Shown here: one piece after another, positions 12,742 through 23,945 of the stretch
Layout: each line of letters starts with the position of its first letter
How positions within the stretch are numbered: position 1 is the first letter of the stretch
From: Sympetrum striolatum
Lineage: Eukaryota > Arthropoda > Insecta > Odonata > Libellulidae
DNA length: 64,000 nucleotides
Assembly: GCA_947579665.1 (NCBI GenBank)
Contig: OX388350.1
Location: 86,695,152-86,759,151 of the forward strand
Reading direction: 5' to 3'
Translations under genes and position numbers: made by a program
Notes under the pieces: model-generated
What the model was told of the DNA's origin: nothing
Database searches by the model: none
Seen by the model: the letters and a program-made list of their open reading frames with translations, nothing else

Positions 12742-13865
12742 GCTTGCATACTGCAAGCAGGTCAGCAATACTAATTTCATATCGGCATCATATCGGGACG
12801 GTCCTCAATAGAAAAAAGTGGATTGAAAATATTCTTAAAATTCACTGACTTTTCATCGTCTGGCATCGAACCCCGGGTCTTACTGGTGAACTTACTATGC
12901 AGCACAATAGAAGGTCAACATCTCTAACTATGTGTGAAAATTCAAGCAGAAATATTGGATACAACTGCCTCAAAAGACGTTCTAATTTTCACGAATGTAA
13001 ATGCCTCCCTGGATTCGAACCAAGGACGATCTTGGAAATCTAAATCATGATTTTGAATTGTATCTATGATATCTAACTACATGCCGAATTTCAAGTTTCT
13101 ATATTGTTGGGAAAGGGTTCAAAATTATTATTAAAAATAGGATCAGTTACTGATTGCAGAGACGCCTGGTGTCAAACCTTGGACGTATTGGAAGCTGGGA
13201 ATGCACAAAATGACTTGCTAGAAGCTGATCTAATTTCATACTAAGTTTGAAGTCGATATCATGCCGGGAAGTACCTAAAATTTGTTTCCGTTATCCCCAT
13301 AAGAAATGCATTGTGGAGTGCAAATGGCCCTCTGGGATCGAACCAAGGACCATAAGCGAATACAAAAAAATTTATTATGAAATATTTTTATGATTTGTAA
13401 CCCCATGCCAAATTTCAAGTTTCCATGCCATCGGGAAGGGGTCCAAAAAAAATCTTAAAAATCGCCAAAATGCATTTTAAACGGCCGATTTTTGCCCCGA
13501 CCTAGCATCGAACCCAGGATATTTTCCGTAAAACTCATTTATGTTTTCGATAGATGATGACCATATATATAGGTTCCTTGAGTTTCGATTCTCTACCTAT
13601 TCGGAAAGTATTTTTTTAAAATTCCCGAAAATTAAAGCAATGCATTTAAACGGGAAAAATCGGGACTTTGGGGCCCTCTGGAATCGAACCCATGACACTG
13701 AGGTTCCAAATCGCAATTTTTCTGGAGGTTATACGTTATGGCCAATATGTCGTAAAAATTTCAAGCCATTGACGCTAGTGGTTTAGCCTGTGACTTTGTA
13801 TCCTCTCTCTATATCTATTATATATAGATGCTTCTCCGGATTCATTCATTACTATATATAAAGCT
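12742..13865 (+). repeat. Satellite unit 11 (last of left array)
   Basis: Six 'a' type monomers. The tail ends with a reverse 35-bp block at about 13816-13850, after which the next unit's head is missing and non-satellite sequence begins. Confidence 0.9.
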
Positions 13866-15258
13866 GCAAATCCTACTGATTGACACAAAATCCTGGGCAT
13901 TTCTAATCGAGCTGGAAGGCTGAAATTTTCAAGAGAGATTTATAATTGACAGTCGAGTTGGGAAAAAATCGAAAATCTACAGATTTTGTCCTAGGTTTGA
14001 GACCAGAAAGGATTATATTTTTCAATGTATTTAAACGGGAAAAACGAAAAATGGCCATGCAGAGCAAATTTCTTTCGTTCATAAAAATATGAAAATGTAA
14101 TCGTAAAGCAGTGGGACTTGGTCTATATTACGTCTAAAGGATCAAAGTTTTCTTTTCTTGCGACCGATTTTAACATTCCGGCAGGAAATTTGCAGAATTT
14201 TAGTTTGAACGCCAATTTATTACGTTTTTTTCTCCTCATTTTGAAAATTAAATCTATGGCAACAACCATTGTTTGAATCGAAAACAAGTTTGTTTACGAT
14301 CCTATTTTCATATGCAATGATAAAGGTTTGATGCATTTTTAATTATTTTAAATCTTTCTTTCGATACATGTTATTACTGAATGCTGAAAAATGTAAATTT
14401 CGTTAAAATAGACAGTGGATATCTGCACGGTCAATGAATCAATCGTGAATGCATGCTGTGATAACATAAGTTTATGTAGAGAATACGAGACCATTAACAA
14501 CGAAGATAATCGTAAAAGTCATGTAAGTAGTGAGATTTTTCTAGAATGAAGTAGATAGATACGAATATAAATTAATAAATAGGGATATTAATGTAAATTA
14601 AAAGGTTTAACGACAATCTTTAGGAATAACATAACTGTAAGCATTACGAATCATTAGTTTCGCGAACACTATAATTTATTAATATATTATAATTCATAGC
14701 TCACTTAACCAAATACATTTATCATATACTGAACTCTCATCTAAATGAACAACAAGTATCAATCAGGAAATACATGGTATTATTGAACTATGTTAGGATA
14801 TCGTTGGTTTACGCATATGGTGGATTGCTTTTCGTGTGTGTGAGTTTCTGTTCTTTTAATTTTATTCCTATTATGTTTATTCTTTTCTATTTTAATTACA
14901 TATAATTATTCTGTCATTCTTTCCAAAGAGAATTTAAAATTAAGTTCTTTTTCCACGTTTCTTTAATTAATACGTAGTACACAATTAGTTCGTAATATAT
15001 ATACATATAACATTCATCAAAATAAAAAAAACAGAAATCTACTCATAAAATACACTGATTTCCTTCAACGACTTTCTGATTACGTTGTTCTACGCTGGAT
15101 AATTCTTGGTTAGTAAAAACAATCTTTGCATGTATCATTGTATGAATATTATTTTCCCATCTTCTCCAAACGGACTTTAGAATAAAGTTCTTTTTCTACG
15201 TACTTTAAAACTATTTACATAATTACGTTGCCTATTGTCTATTTGTTTATTTAATTAG

Positions 15259-15346
15259 AAACGGAGCTCATTGTCGTAGTAGACAACATTTAATGAATAT
15301 AGGATTATTTTGCAGAATGTCTTGCACTCAACCACATACTACACAG
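15259..15346 (+). other. 88-bp exon-like cassette, copy 1
   Basis: Bounded by TTTAATTAG on the left and GTAATCG on the right, like an exon with acceptor and donor. Starting at the second base it is open for 29 codons (NGAHCRSRQHLMNIG..). Exactly the same length as the copies at 17500 and 17958. I do not recognise the peptide. Confidence 0.4.
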
Positions 15347-16254
15347 GTAATCGTCTATTTATTCCGCATTTTTATCTTATGCAGATTTTTATTCTGACTT
15401 TACTTTGTTTGGCGTATTTCTTTAATATAATTTTACGAATGCGTATTCATTACAGACTCCCGTATCTCATAAACGCGAAAGGCTTTAGAAATGATTATTT
15501 TACTATCATATTATTTGGCGAATCTCGATCTCACTTATTTGAAAATTATGCATACAATAGACAGTGGTATAATTAAAAAAATTTTCTTTCCATATATGTT
15601 ATGACTGAAAGTTGAAAAATGTAACTTTCATCAAAATGGACAGCGAATATCTGCACGGTCAATGAATTATTCGGGAATACATACTGTGATAACATAAGTT
15701 TATGTAGAAAATACGAGACCATTTATAAACGAAGATAATCGGAAAAGTCATGTAAGTAGTGAGATTATTCGAGGATTAAATTTAAAAGTCTACACTGAAT
15801 CTATATAAGGGGGATAAGAAAGCAATTTCGATGAAAAATACTCATTAATTACTGATGAAGAACGTATTATACCGGATCAAGTCTACCTATGCCTGAGTAA
15901 AAGTAAGTACAACTGAAATTTACATCATCCTAAAATATTACTATCAGAATATTAATGTAAATTAATAGTTTCAACGATATTATTTAGAAATAATATAACT
16001 GCAAACAATACGAATCATTAGCATCAAAATCGGTATAGTTTAGTATAGTAGTATTTCACTTTATTCTCACTTAACCCAATGCATTTATCGTATATTAAAT
16101 TATGTCTAAAAACTTCCTTTGCAATGGCCATTTCCGATTCCTACTTTATGGCGTTATAATTAATAACAATATTCATAACATCTCTGATGAAAGCAGGAAG
16201 ATCCCAATTACCACCATTTCAATAACTAATACTATTAACAAAGACACTCAACCA

Positions 16255-16365
16255 TTCTATAGCCAGAAAAATCTTACTAGCCGGAATTCGTACCTTGGTG
16301 TTGGAGTCCTAGCACAGTGACCACTTTCTCACCGCACTCGGTGTGTTTGGTATTTTGCCCTTAGT
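16255..16365 (-). mobile_element. tRNA-derived SINE fragment (family A)
   Basis: On the minus strand: a tRNA-like 5' part with GTGGTCACTGTGC, a B-box-like GGTACGAATTCC, then CGGCTAG..GATTTTTCTGG. The last part matches the B-box-to-tail stretch of the elements at 31800 and 32545. It lies in the second copy of the core duplication, so it inserted after that duplication. Confidence 0.6.
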
Positions 16366-16526
16366 TTCTCTTAAGATCGACAGATAAGCTCCAGCGTCCT
16401 GTCTCGCGTGCCACCTCATAGTGTGAATTCTTTAGATGATGTTCCTTTTAGGAGGGGAAGCTTTAAGTAACGTATGCCTCAATTTCATACTACATACATT
16501 GTGATACATTGTAACCAAAAAGCTCA

Positions 16527-16554
16527 TACGGGCAGCCAAACCCGTTGCTGCCCG
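16527..16554. other. Small hairpin
   Basis: CGGGCAGC and GCTGCCCG form a perfect 8-bp stem around a 10-nt loop. No terminator or known regulatory context. Possibly part of the element inserted around 16105-16580. Confidence 0.4.
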
Positions 16555-17499
16555 CCTTTCTTGAAGGACCATATTATAATTGAATATCAAGAAAGTGTAA
16601 CTTTCATTTAAATGAACAACAAATATCTACACAGGAAATAAAATTATATCCTTGAACGATATTAGGATTATACGTATATGTTGGATTGCCTTTCGTGTGT
16701 GAAAATTGTGCTTTTAATTGTATGCCTATTATGTATCGTCTTTTCTATTTTAATAACATATATTTATTCTGTCATCTTATCCATACAGAATTTAAAATTA
16801 AGTTAAATTTTCGTTTTTTTAATTAATACGTAGTACCTTACGTAATGATATGGGATACTGCTGGGGAAACGATAAATGTCCATGAAGAACCAAATGTTTT
16901 CATTCACATAAGCATGAAAAATGTACGTACAGTGGAGAGTATTTAACTAAATTATACCTCAAAGAGGAATTTTCATTTTTCCTGCATCCAATTTCGCCAT
17001 GTCGGCAACATCTTAAATTAAATACAAATTAATACTGTTTTTATTTGCACCCTTCCCAAGATAAAAACTTTGGCTACGACCATTATTTACGTGGAATACA
17101 AATTTGTTTGCAGTTCAAATAACATACGCCGTGATGAAAGTATGAAGTTTTTGAAATATTTTTCAATATTCTTTTGTTTGTAATATTAATATACATCAAG
17201 AACATTTAACTTTCATCAAAATAAACAACAAAAATCTACTCATAAAATACGCTGATTTCCTTGAACGAACTTTGGATTACGTTTTTCTATGTATCAGCTG
17301 GATGATTCTTCGTAAGTAAAACAATTTCTGCGATTAAAAATGTATGCTTACTATGTTTACTCTTTTCTATTGTATTCACCTCAAATTATTTTTTCATATT
17401 CTGCAAACGGGCTTTAGAATTAAGTTCTTTTTCTACGTTTTTCAAAATTATTTACATAGATACGTTACCTGTAGCATATTTGTTTGTTTATATAATTAG

Positions 17500-17587
17500 A
17501 AACGGAGCTCATTGTCGTGGTAGACGCCATTTAATGAACATAGGATTCAATTTCATTATGTCTGGCACTGAACCGAATACTTCACAG
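17500..17587 (+). other. 88-bp exon-like cassette, copy 2
   Basis: Between TATAATTAG and GTAATCG. Open from the second base for 29 codons (NGAHCRGRRHLMNIG..) and closely similar to copy 1 at the peptide level. Confidence 0.4.
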
Positions 17588-17957
17588 GTAATCGTCTATT
17601 TATTTTCCGCATTTTTATCTTATGCAGATTTTTATTCTAACTTTGCTTTGATTGGCGTATTTTCTTAAATTAATTTTACAAATGCACATTCATTAGGAAT
17701 CAACTCCAAATCTCCCGTATCAAATAAGCGTAGAAGGCCTTTGAAATCCAAAGGGGGACGTCCTAAAACCTTGAACGACCTTTGGATTATGTTGTTCGCT
17801 GGATAATTTTTGTAAGTAAAAACAATTTCTGCATTTATCATCGCATGCAAAATATTTTCCCAACATCTCCATATGGGCTTTAAATTCAACTTCTTTTTCT
17901 ACATTCTTCAAAATTATTCAACTACGTTGCCTAATTTCTATTTGTTTATTTAATTAG

Positions 17958-18045
17958 AAACGGAGCTCATAGTGCCGCTTTAGACGCCATTTAATGTGCA
18001 TAGGATTCAATTGAAGTATGCCTTGCACTGAACCGAGTACTACAG
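17958..18045 (+). other. 88-bp exon-like cassette, copy 3 (frame broken)
   Basis: Between TTTAATTAG and GTAACG. A net +2 change near its start and -2 near its end keep the length at 88 but put a stop (TAA) in the frame that is open in copies 1 and 2. Confidence 0.4.
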
Positions 18046-18314
18046 GTAACGAATCATCTATCGATTTCTCGCCTTTTTATCTTACGAAGACTTTTATTAT
18101 TACTTAAATTTGTTTGGCGCATTTCTTTAATTTAATTTTACGTATGCGTATTCTTTAAGGTCTCAACTGCAAAACTCCCGTCTCAATTAAACGTGAAAGG
18201 CTTTCGAAATAATTATTATATTATTAGATGAAACTCGATCTCATATTTGAAAATTAGGTATACGATAGACAGTAGTATAATTAAAAAGACACATATCCCT
18301 TCATAATTTTCTTT

Positions 18315-18344
18315 GCTTGCAGTTTGCAAGCACCCATTTACTAG
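18315..18344 (+). other. Array terminus: hairpin plus CTAG, Helitron-like 3' end
   Basis: A diverged head, GCTTGCAGTTTGCAAGC, followed 9 nt later by CTAG then T. Internal heads have ACTCGT at the same place. Hairpin, short spacer and CTAG-T is the form of a Helitron 3' end. The match could be accidental. Confidence 0.3.
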
Positions 18345-19500
18345 TCTATTATATATAGATGCTTCTCCGGATTCATTCATATATATAGCTATATAGCTAT
18401 ATAGATAGGATACAAATTCACAGGCTAAACCACAAGCGTCATTGACTTGAAATTTTTATGACATATTGGCCACAACGTGAAACCTCCAGGAAAAAAGCGA
18501 CTTTGATCCTCAGTGTCATAGGTTCGATTCCAGAGGGCCCCAAAGTCCCGATTTTTCCCGTTTAAATGCATTGCCGTGATTTTCGGGAATTTTTAAAAAA
18601 TACTTTCCGGATAGGTAGAGAAATAAAACTCAAGGAGCCTATATTTATGGTTTTGGACTTTTGAAAACATCAATGACTTTCACAAAAAATATCCTGGGTT
18701 CGATGCTAGGACGATGCAAAGATCTGCCCTTTAAATTACATGGAAGCTGTTTTTCATTATTTTTTTTGATGCACTTCTCAAAATAATAGAAAGTTCGTGC
18801 TTAGCCGGAAAGTGTAAGGTAACAATTGGTTTAAGAAAAAAATTTTCATAAGACCGTACTATTCCTGGGTTCGATGCCAGAACACATTAACATTTCTCTC
18901 ATAAGGAATATAAGGGAAAAGTAAGACTTCGATTGTGGCAGTTGCAGCCTATATTTCTGCTTGAATTTTCGCACATAGTTAAAGAATAATATCTTCTATT
19001 ATGTTGCATAGTAAGTTTCACCAGAAAGACCCGGGTTCGATGCCGGGCGGTAAATATGTCTCCCGTTAAAAATACATAGGGTTAGTATTTCATTATTATT
19101 TTGATGCACTTATCAAAATGATAGGAAGTTCATGCTTGGCTGGAAGATGTATGGTTAAAACTGGTTTAAGAAAACAGTTTTCAGAAGACCGTAATATTCC
19201 TGGGTTCGATGCCAGACCACATTAACATTTCTCTCATAAGAAATATAAGGGAAAAGTAGGACGTCGTTTGATGCAGTTGCAGTTGATATTTCTGCTTGAA
19301 TTTTCACAGATAGTTAGAGATGGTGATTTTCTATTGTGCTGCATAGTAACTATCACCAAGAAGACCCGGGTTCGATGCCGGACGAATAAATTGCAGCGAA
19401 TAATCAGAATATTTTCAATCCATTTTTTTTCTTTTGACGGCATTCCCGATATGATGCCGACATGAAATTAGTGTTGTCCATCTGCTTGCAGTATGCAAGC
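18332..19500 (-). repeat. Right unit 1 ('N' type)
   Basis: Inverted counterpart of left unit 5: monomers with CCTGGGTTCGATGCCAGA and two CCCGGGTTCGATGCCGG motifs, and no M2 to M4. Read in array orientation the tail block is forward. Confidence 0.88.
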
Positions 19501-20605
19501 TACATTTTACTCGTATATATATATAGATAGGTATATAGATAGGATACTAATTCACAGCCTAAACCACAAGCGTCATCGGCTTGAAATTTTTACGACGTAT
19601 TGGCCATATCATGTAACCACCAGAAAAATTGTGATTTTGAACCTCAGTATCATGGGTTCGATTCCAGAGGGCCCCAAAGTCCCGATTTTTCCCATTTAAA
19701 TGCATTGCGTTGATTTTCGGGAATTTTTAAAAAATACTTGCCGGATAGGTAGGGACTTAAAACTCAAGGAGCCGATATATATGGTCATGATCTATCGAAA
19801 ATATAAATGAGTTTTACGGAAAATATCCTGGGTTCGATGCTAGGTCAAGGCAAAAATCGGCCGTTTAAAATACATTGTGGCGATTTTTAAGATTTTTTTT
19901 GGACCCCTTCCCGATGACATGGAAACTTGAAATTCGGCATGAAGTTGGAGATCATAAATATATTTCATAATCAAATTTTACATATTCGCTGACGGGCCTT
20001 GGTTCGATCCCAGAGAGCCATTTACATTCCTCAATGCATTTCTTATGGAGATAACGGAAAAAGGTTTTAGGTACTTCCCGGCAAGATATCGACTTCAAAC
20101 TTTGCATAATATAACATGAAGTACTTATAAGTCATAATGTGCATTCCCAGCTAACAATATTTCCTGGGTTCGACACCAGGCGTCTCTACAATCAGTAAAT
20201 TATCCGATTTTTAGGAATTTTTTTGAACCCCTTCCCAATAATATTAAAACATGAAATTATTTATATAGATAGAGAACATAGATGCATTTCAAAAACATAT
20301 TTTAGATTTCCTAGATCGTACTTGGTTCGAATCCAGAGAGCCATTTACATTATTAAAAAGTAGGACGTCGTTTGAGGCAGTTGGAGCCAATATTTCTGCT
20401 TGAATTTTCACAGATAGTAAGAGATGGTGATTTTCTGTTGTGCCGCATATTACGTTTACCATGAAGGCCTAGGTTCGATGCCAGACGATATAATTGCAGC
20501 GCATTTTAAGAACTTTTTCAATCCCTTTTTATTTTCTATTGAGGGCCGTCCCGATATGATTCCGACAAGAAATTAGTGTTGTCGATCTGCTTGCAGTATG
20601 CAAGC
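19501..20605 (-). repeat. Right unit 2 (complete, no 35-bp block)
   Basis: All six monomers. It shares with left unit 1 an unusual AGTCCCTACCTA version of M5 (read in array orientation). The only unit whose tail lacks the 35-bp block and has just TA/GATA repeats. Confidence 0.88.
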
Positions 20606-21742
20606 AACATTTTACTCGTATCTATTATATATAGATGCTTCTCCGGATTCATTCATATAGATAGATAGATAGATAGATAGGATACTAATTCACAGCCTAA
20701 ACCACAAGCGCCATTGACTTGAAATTTTTACGACGTATTGGCCATAACGTGTAACCACCAGAAAAATTGCGATATTGATCCTCAGTGTCATGGGTTCGAT
20801 TCCAGAGGGCCCCAAAGTCGCGATTTTCCCCATAAGATTACATGGTGGGGATTTTCGAAAATTTTTTTGAGGCTTTTCCTGGAAAGGTAGAGAGTTGAAA
20901 TTCGAGGGATCGCTAGAAGCCGTGCAACTCCAACGTAAATCAGAAAGACATCGCCGAATAAGGTCCATGGTTCGAAGCTAGGTCGGGGCAAAAATCGGCC
21001 GTTTAAAATGCATTGCGGCAATTTTGAAGATTTTTTTTGGATCCTTTCCCGATAACATGGATACTTGAAACTCAGCACGTCGAAATATATCATAAATATA
21101 TTTTGTAATTACATTTTACATGTTCTCTGATGGTCCTTGGTTCGATCCCAGAGGACTATTTGCACTTCTCAATGCATTTCTTACGGAGATAACGGAAACA
21201 AAATATAGGTATTTCCCGGCATGCTATCGACTTCAAACTTTGCAAGATACAAGAAAAAGTCATTAAAAATCAAACTTTGCATTCACACCTTACAATAACT
21301 CCTGGGTTCGACACCAGGTGTCTCTGCAATCAGGAGTTGATCCGATTTTTAGGAATTATTTTGAAACCTTTCCCAATAATATAGAAATTTGAAGTTCGGC
21401 ATATAGATAGACAACATAAATAACTATCAGAAACATATTTTAGATTTCCAGGATCGTCCTTGGTTCGAATCCAGAGAGCCATTTACATTCGTAAAATTTA
21501 GAACGTCTTTTGAGGTAGTTGTAGCCAATATTTCTACTTGAATTTTCACACATGTTTAGAGATGGTGATCTTCTATTGTGCTGCATAGTAAGTTCACCAG
21601 TAAGACCTGGGTTTGATGTCAGACGATGAAATTTCAGCGAATTTTAAGAAAAATTTCAATCCTTTTTTTTTTCTTTTGAGGATCGTCCCGATATGATGCC
21701 GATATGAAATTAGTATTGCCGATCTGCTTGCAGTATGCAAGC
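20606..21742 (-). repeat. Right unit 3 (hybrid 'b/a')
   Basis: Matches left unit 10: 'b' M5, hybrid M6, and a tail of repeated GATA/CTAT followed by a forward block in array orientation. Confidence 0.88.
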
Positions 21743-22761
21743 TACATTTTAATCGTATATATATATATATATGAATATATGAATATATATATGATATATG
21801 AATGAATCCGGAGAAGCATCTATATATAATAGATGAATATATATATGATATATGAATGAATCCGGAGAAGCATCTATATATAATAGATATACACTGGGGA
21901 TCAAAAGTCTAACCATTTTCCACAAGTGCCACTGACTTGAAATTTTTAAGACGTTATGGCCATGACGTGTAACCTCCAGGAAAAAGCCGACATTGAACCT
22001 CGGTGTCATGGGTTCGATTCCAGAAGGCCCCAAAGTCGCGATTTTCCCCATAAGATTACATGGCGGAGATTTTCGAAAATTTTTTTGCGGCACTTCCCGG
22101 TAAAGGAGAGATTTGAAATTAAGAGATCGCTAGATGTCGTGCATATCTATAGTAAACCATAAAGACATCTACGAATATTATCCTTGGTTCGATGCTAGGT
22201 CGGGGCAAAAATCGGCCGTTTAAAATGCATTGTGGCAATTTTTAAGATTTTTTTTTCAAACTTTGTATGAATTATGATGAAGACCTAATAAGTCATACTG
22301 TGCATTCACAGCTACCAATATTTCCTGGGTTCGACACCAGGCGTCTCTACAATCAGTAAATTACCCGATATTTAAGAATTAATTTAAACCTCTTACCAAT
22401 AATATTAAAACATTAAATTAGGCATACAGATAAAGAACATTAATACATTTCAAAAAACATGTTTTTTATTTTCTAGATCGTCCTTGGTTCGAATCTAGAG
22501 AGCGTTTACATTATTGAAAAGTAGGACGTAGTTTGAGGCAGTTGGAGCCAATATTTCTGCTTGAATTTTCACACATAATAAGATAAGTGATTTTCTGTTG
22601 TACTGCATTGTACGGTCACCAGGAAGGCCTAGGTTCGATGCCAGACGATTAAATTGCAGCGAATTTTAAGAGTATTTTCAAATCACCTTTTTTATTTGAG
22701 GACATCCCGATATGATGAGGGTATGAAATTAGTATTGCCGATCTGCTTGCAGTATGCAAGC
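21743..22761 (-). repeat. Right unit 4 (M4 deleted, doubled block)
   Basis: 'b' type M6 and M5 pass directly into M3 near 22255, so M4 is missing. The tail carries two 35-bp blocks in tandem, both reverse in array orientation. Confidence 0.88.
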
Positions 22762-23945
22762 TACATTTTACTCGTTTAATAGATAGACGCTTCTCCGGAT
22801 ATACCTATATATATATAGGGGATCAAAATTCTAACCATTTTCTACAAGTGCCAACGACTTGAAATTTTTACGACGTATTGGCCATAACGTGTAACCTCCA
22901 GGAAAAAGCTGACATTGAACCTCGGTGTCATGGGTTCGATTCCAGAAGGCCCCAAAGTCCCGATTTTCACCATAAGGATACATGGTGAAGATTTTCGAAA
23001 ATTTTTTTGAAGCACTTCCCGGAAAGGTAGAGAGTTGAAATTCTAGGGATCGCTAGATGCCGTGGATATCTAGCGAAAATCAAAAAGACATCTTCGAATA
23101 TTGTCCATGGTTCGATGCTAGGTCGGGGCAAAAATCGGCCGTTTAAAATACATTGCGGCGATATTTAAGATTTTATTTGGACCATTTTCCGATGACATGG
23201 AAACTTGAAATTCGGCATGAGGTTAGATATCATGAATATATTTCATAATTAAATTTTTTATATTCGCTGATGGTCCTTGGTTCGATCCCAGAGGGCCATT
23301 TGCACTTCTCAATGCATTTCTTACGGAGATAACGGAAACAAAATTTAGGTACTTCCCGACATGCTATCGACTTCAAACTTGGCATGACACAAGAGCAAAT
23401 TTATAAAAATCAAACTGTGCATTCACAGCTTACAATATGTCCTGGGTTCGACACCAGGTGTCTCTGCAATCAGAAGTTGATCCGTTTTTAGGAATTATTT
23501 TGAAACCATTCCCAATAATATAGAAACTTGAAATTCGGCATATAGATAGAAATCATAAGTAACTTTCAGAAACATGTTTAAGATTTCCAAGATCGTCCTT
23601 GGTTCGAGTCCCGAGAGCTATTTACATTCGTGAAAATTAGAACGTCTTTTGAGGCAGTTGTAGCCATTATTTCTGCTTGAATTTTCACACATAGTTATTC
23701 ACACATATTTTTCATAATCAAATTTTACATGTTCGCTTATGGTCCTTGGTTCGATCCCAGAGGGCCATTTGCACTCCACAATGCATTTCTTATGGGGATA
23801 ACGGAAATAAATTTTAGGTACTTCCCGGCATGATATCGACTTCAAACTTTCTAAGAAATTAGATCAGGTCTTAGCAAGTCATTTTGTGCATTAACAGCTT
23901 CCAATACTTCCAGGGTTCGACACCAGGCGTCTCTACAATCAGTCA
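22762..23945 (-). repeat. Right unit 5 and array end (rearranged)
   Basis: 'b' M6 and M5, then M4, M3, M2 and part of M1. At about 23697 M1 breaks and a second M4-M3 pair follows, ending abruptly after CAATCAGTCA at about 23943. No head hairpin closes this end. Confidence 0.85.

Larger units (their letters stand above)
1..13865 (+). repeat. Left higher-order satellite array, about 11.5 units of 1.13 kb
   Basis: Tandem array marked by a recurring hairpin, GCTTGCATACTGCAAGC (7-bp stem, 3-nt loop), at 484, 1618, 3800, 4961, 6085, 7299, 8200, 9350, 10487, 11611 and 12742. Most spacings are 1124-1161 bp. Exceptions are 2182 (a 1 kb insertion), 901 (one monomer lost) and 1214. After the hairpin come about six diverged monomers, called M1 to M6 here, each about 150-175 bp. 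They share an AATGCATT..AACGG block, a TCTGG.ATCGAACC block, a GCCGAATTTCAAGTTTC block and a final run of A or T. Each unit ends in an A/T microsatellite with a block of about 35 bp related to GAATGAATCCGGAGAAGCAT. Many short open frames cross the array, but they recur at the same place in each monomer and match no protein, so I read them as by-products of the repeat. Confidence 0.93.
13866..18314. repeat. 4.5 kb core between inverted satellite arrays, built of old rearranged duplications
   Basis: Not satellite, apart from a weak echo near 14023 (TTTAAACGGGAAAAACG). Six segments can be matched by eye: 13990-14380 with 16860-17200; 14385-14560 with 15610-15780; 14570-14760 with 15950-16110; 14720-15010 with 16580-16850; 15030-15290 with 17220-17530 and 17770-17990; 15259-15590 with 17500-17720 and 17958-18290. 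So there are two main copies and a third partial one, with one segment transposed and a SINE inserted in the second copy. Identity looks moderate and no long frame survives. The nature of the unit is unknown. Confidence 0.7.
18315..23945 (-). repeat. Right higher-order satellite array, inverted, about 5 units
   Basis: The same satellite in reverse orientation. Hairpins (GCTTGCAGTATGCAAGC on this strand) lie at 18315 (variant GCTTGCAGTTTGCAAGC), 19484, 20589, 21726 and 22745. GGTTCGA motifs now read on the + strand, for example TTGGTTCGATCCCAGAG and CTGGGTTCGACACCAGG. Unit subtypes correspond to left-array units. The array faces the left one tail to tail across the 13866-18314 core. Confidence 0.93.

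Noticed and set aside
3464..13786. Recurring open frames of 60-115 codons in the satellite (containing GIEP or SNQG-like strings)
   Set aside because: They repeat at the same monomer position, occur on both strands, have no shared start or splice structure, and the GIEP/SNQG strings are just translations of the TCGAACC block.
1..13865. CRISPR array
   Set aside because: The repeats are 1.13 kb units of 165-bp monomers in a eukaryotic genome, with no short direct repeats separated by unique spacers.
1..23945. tRNA genes at each GGTTCGA T-arm motif
   Set aside because: Only the T-arm resemblance is present; no A box, anticodon arm or acceptor stem could be placed at the right distance.
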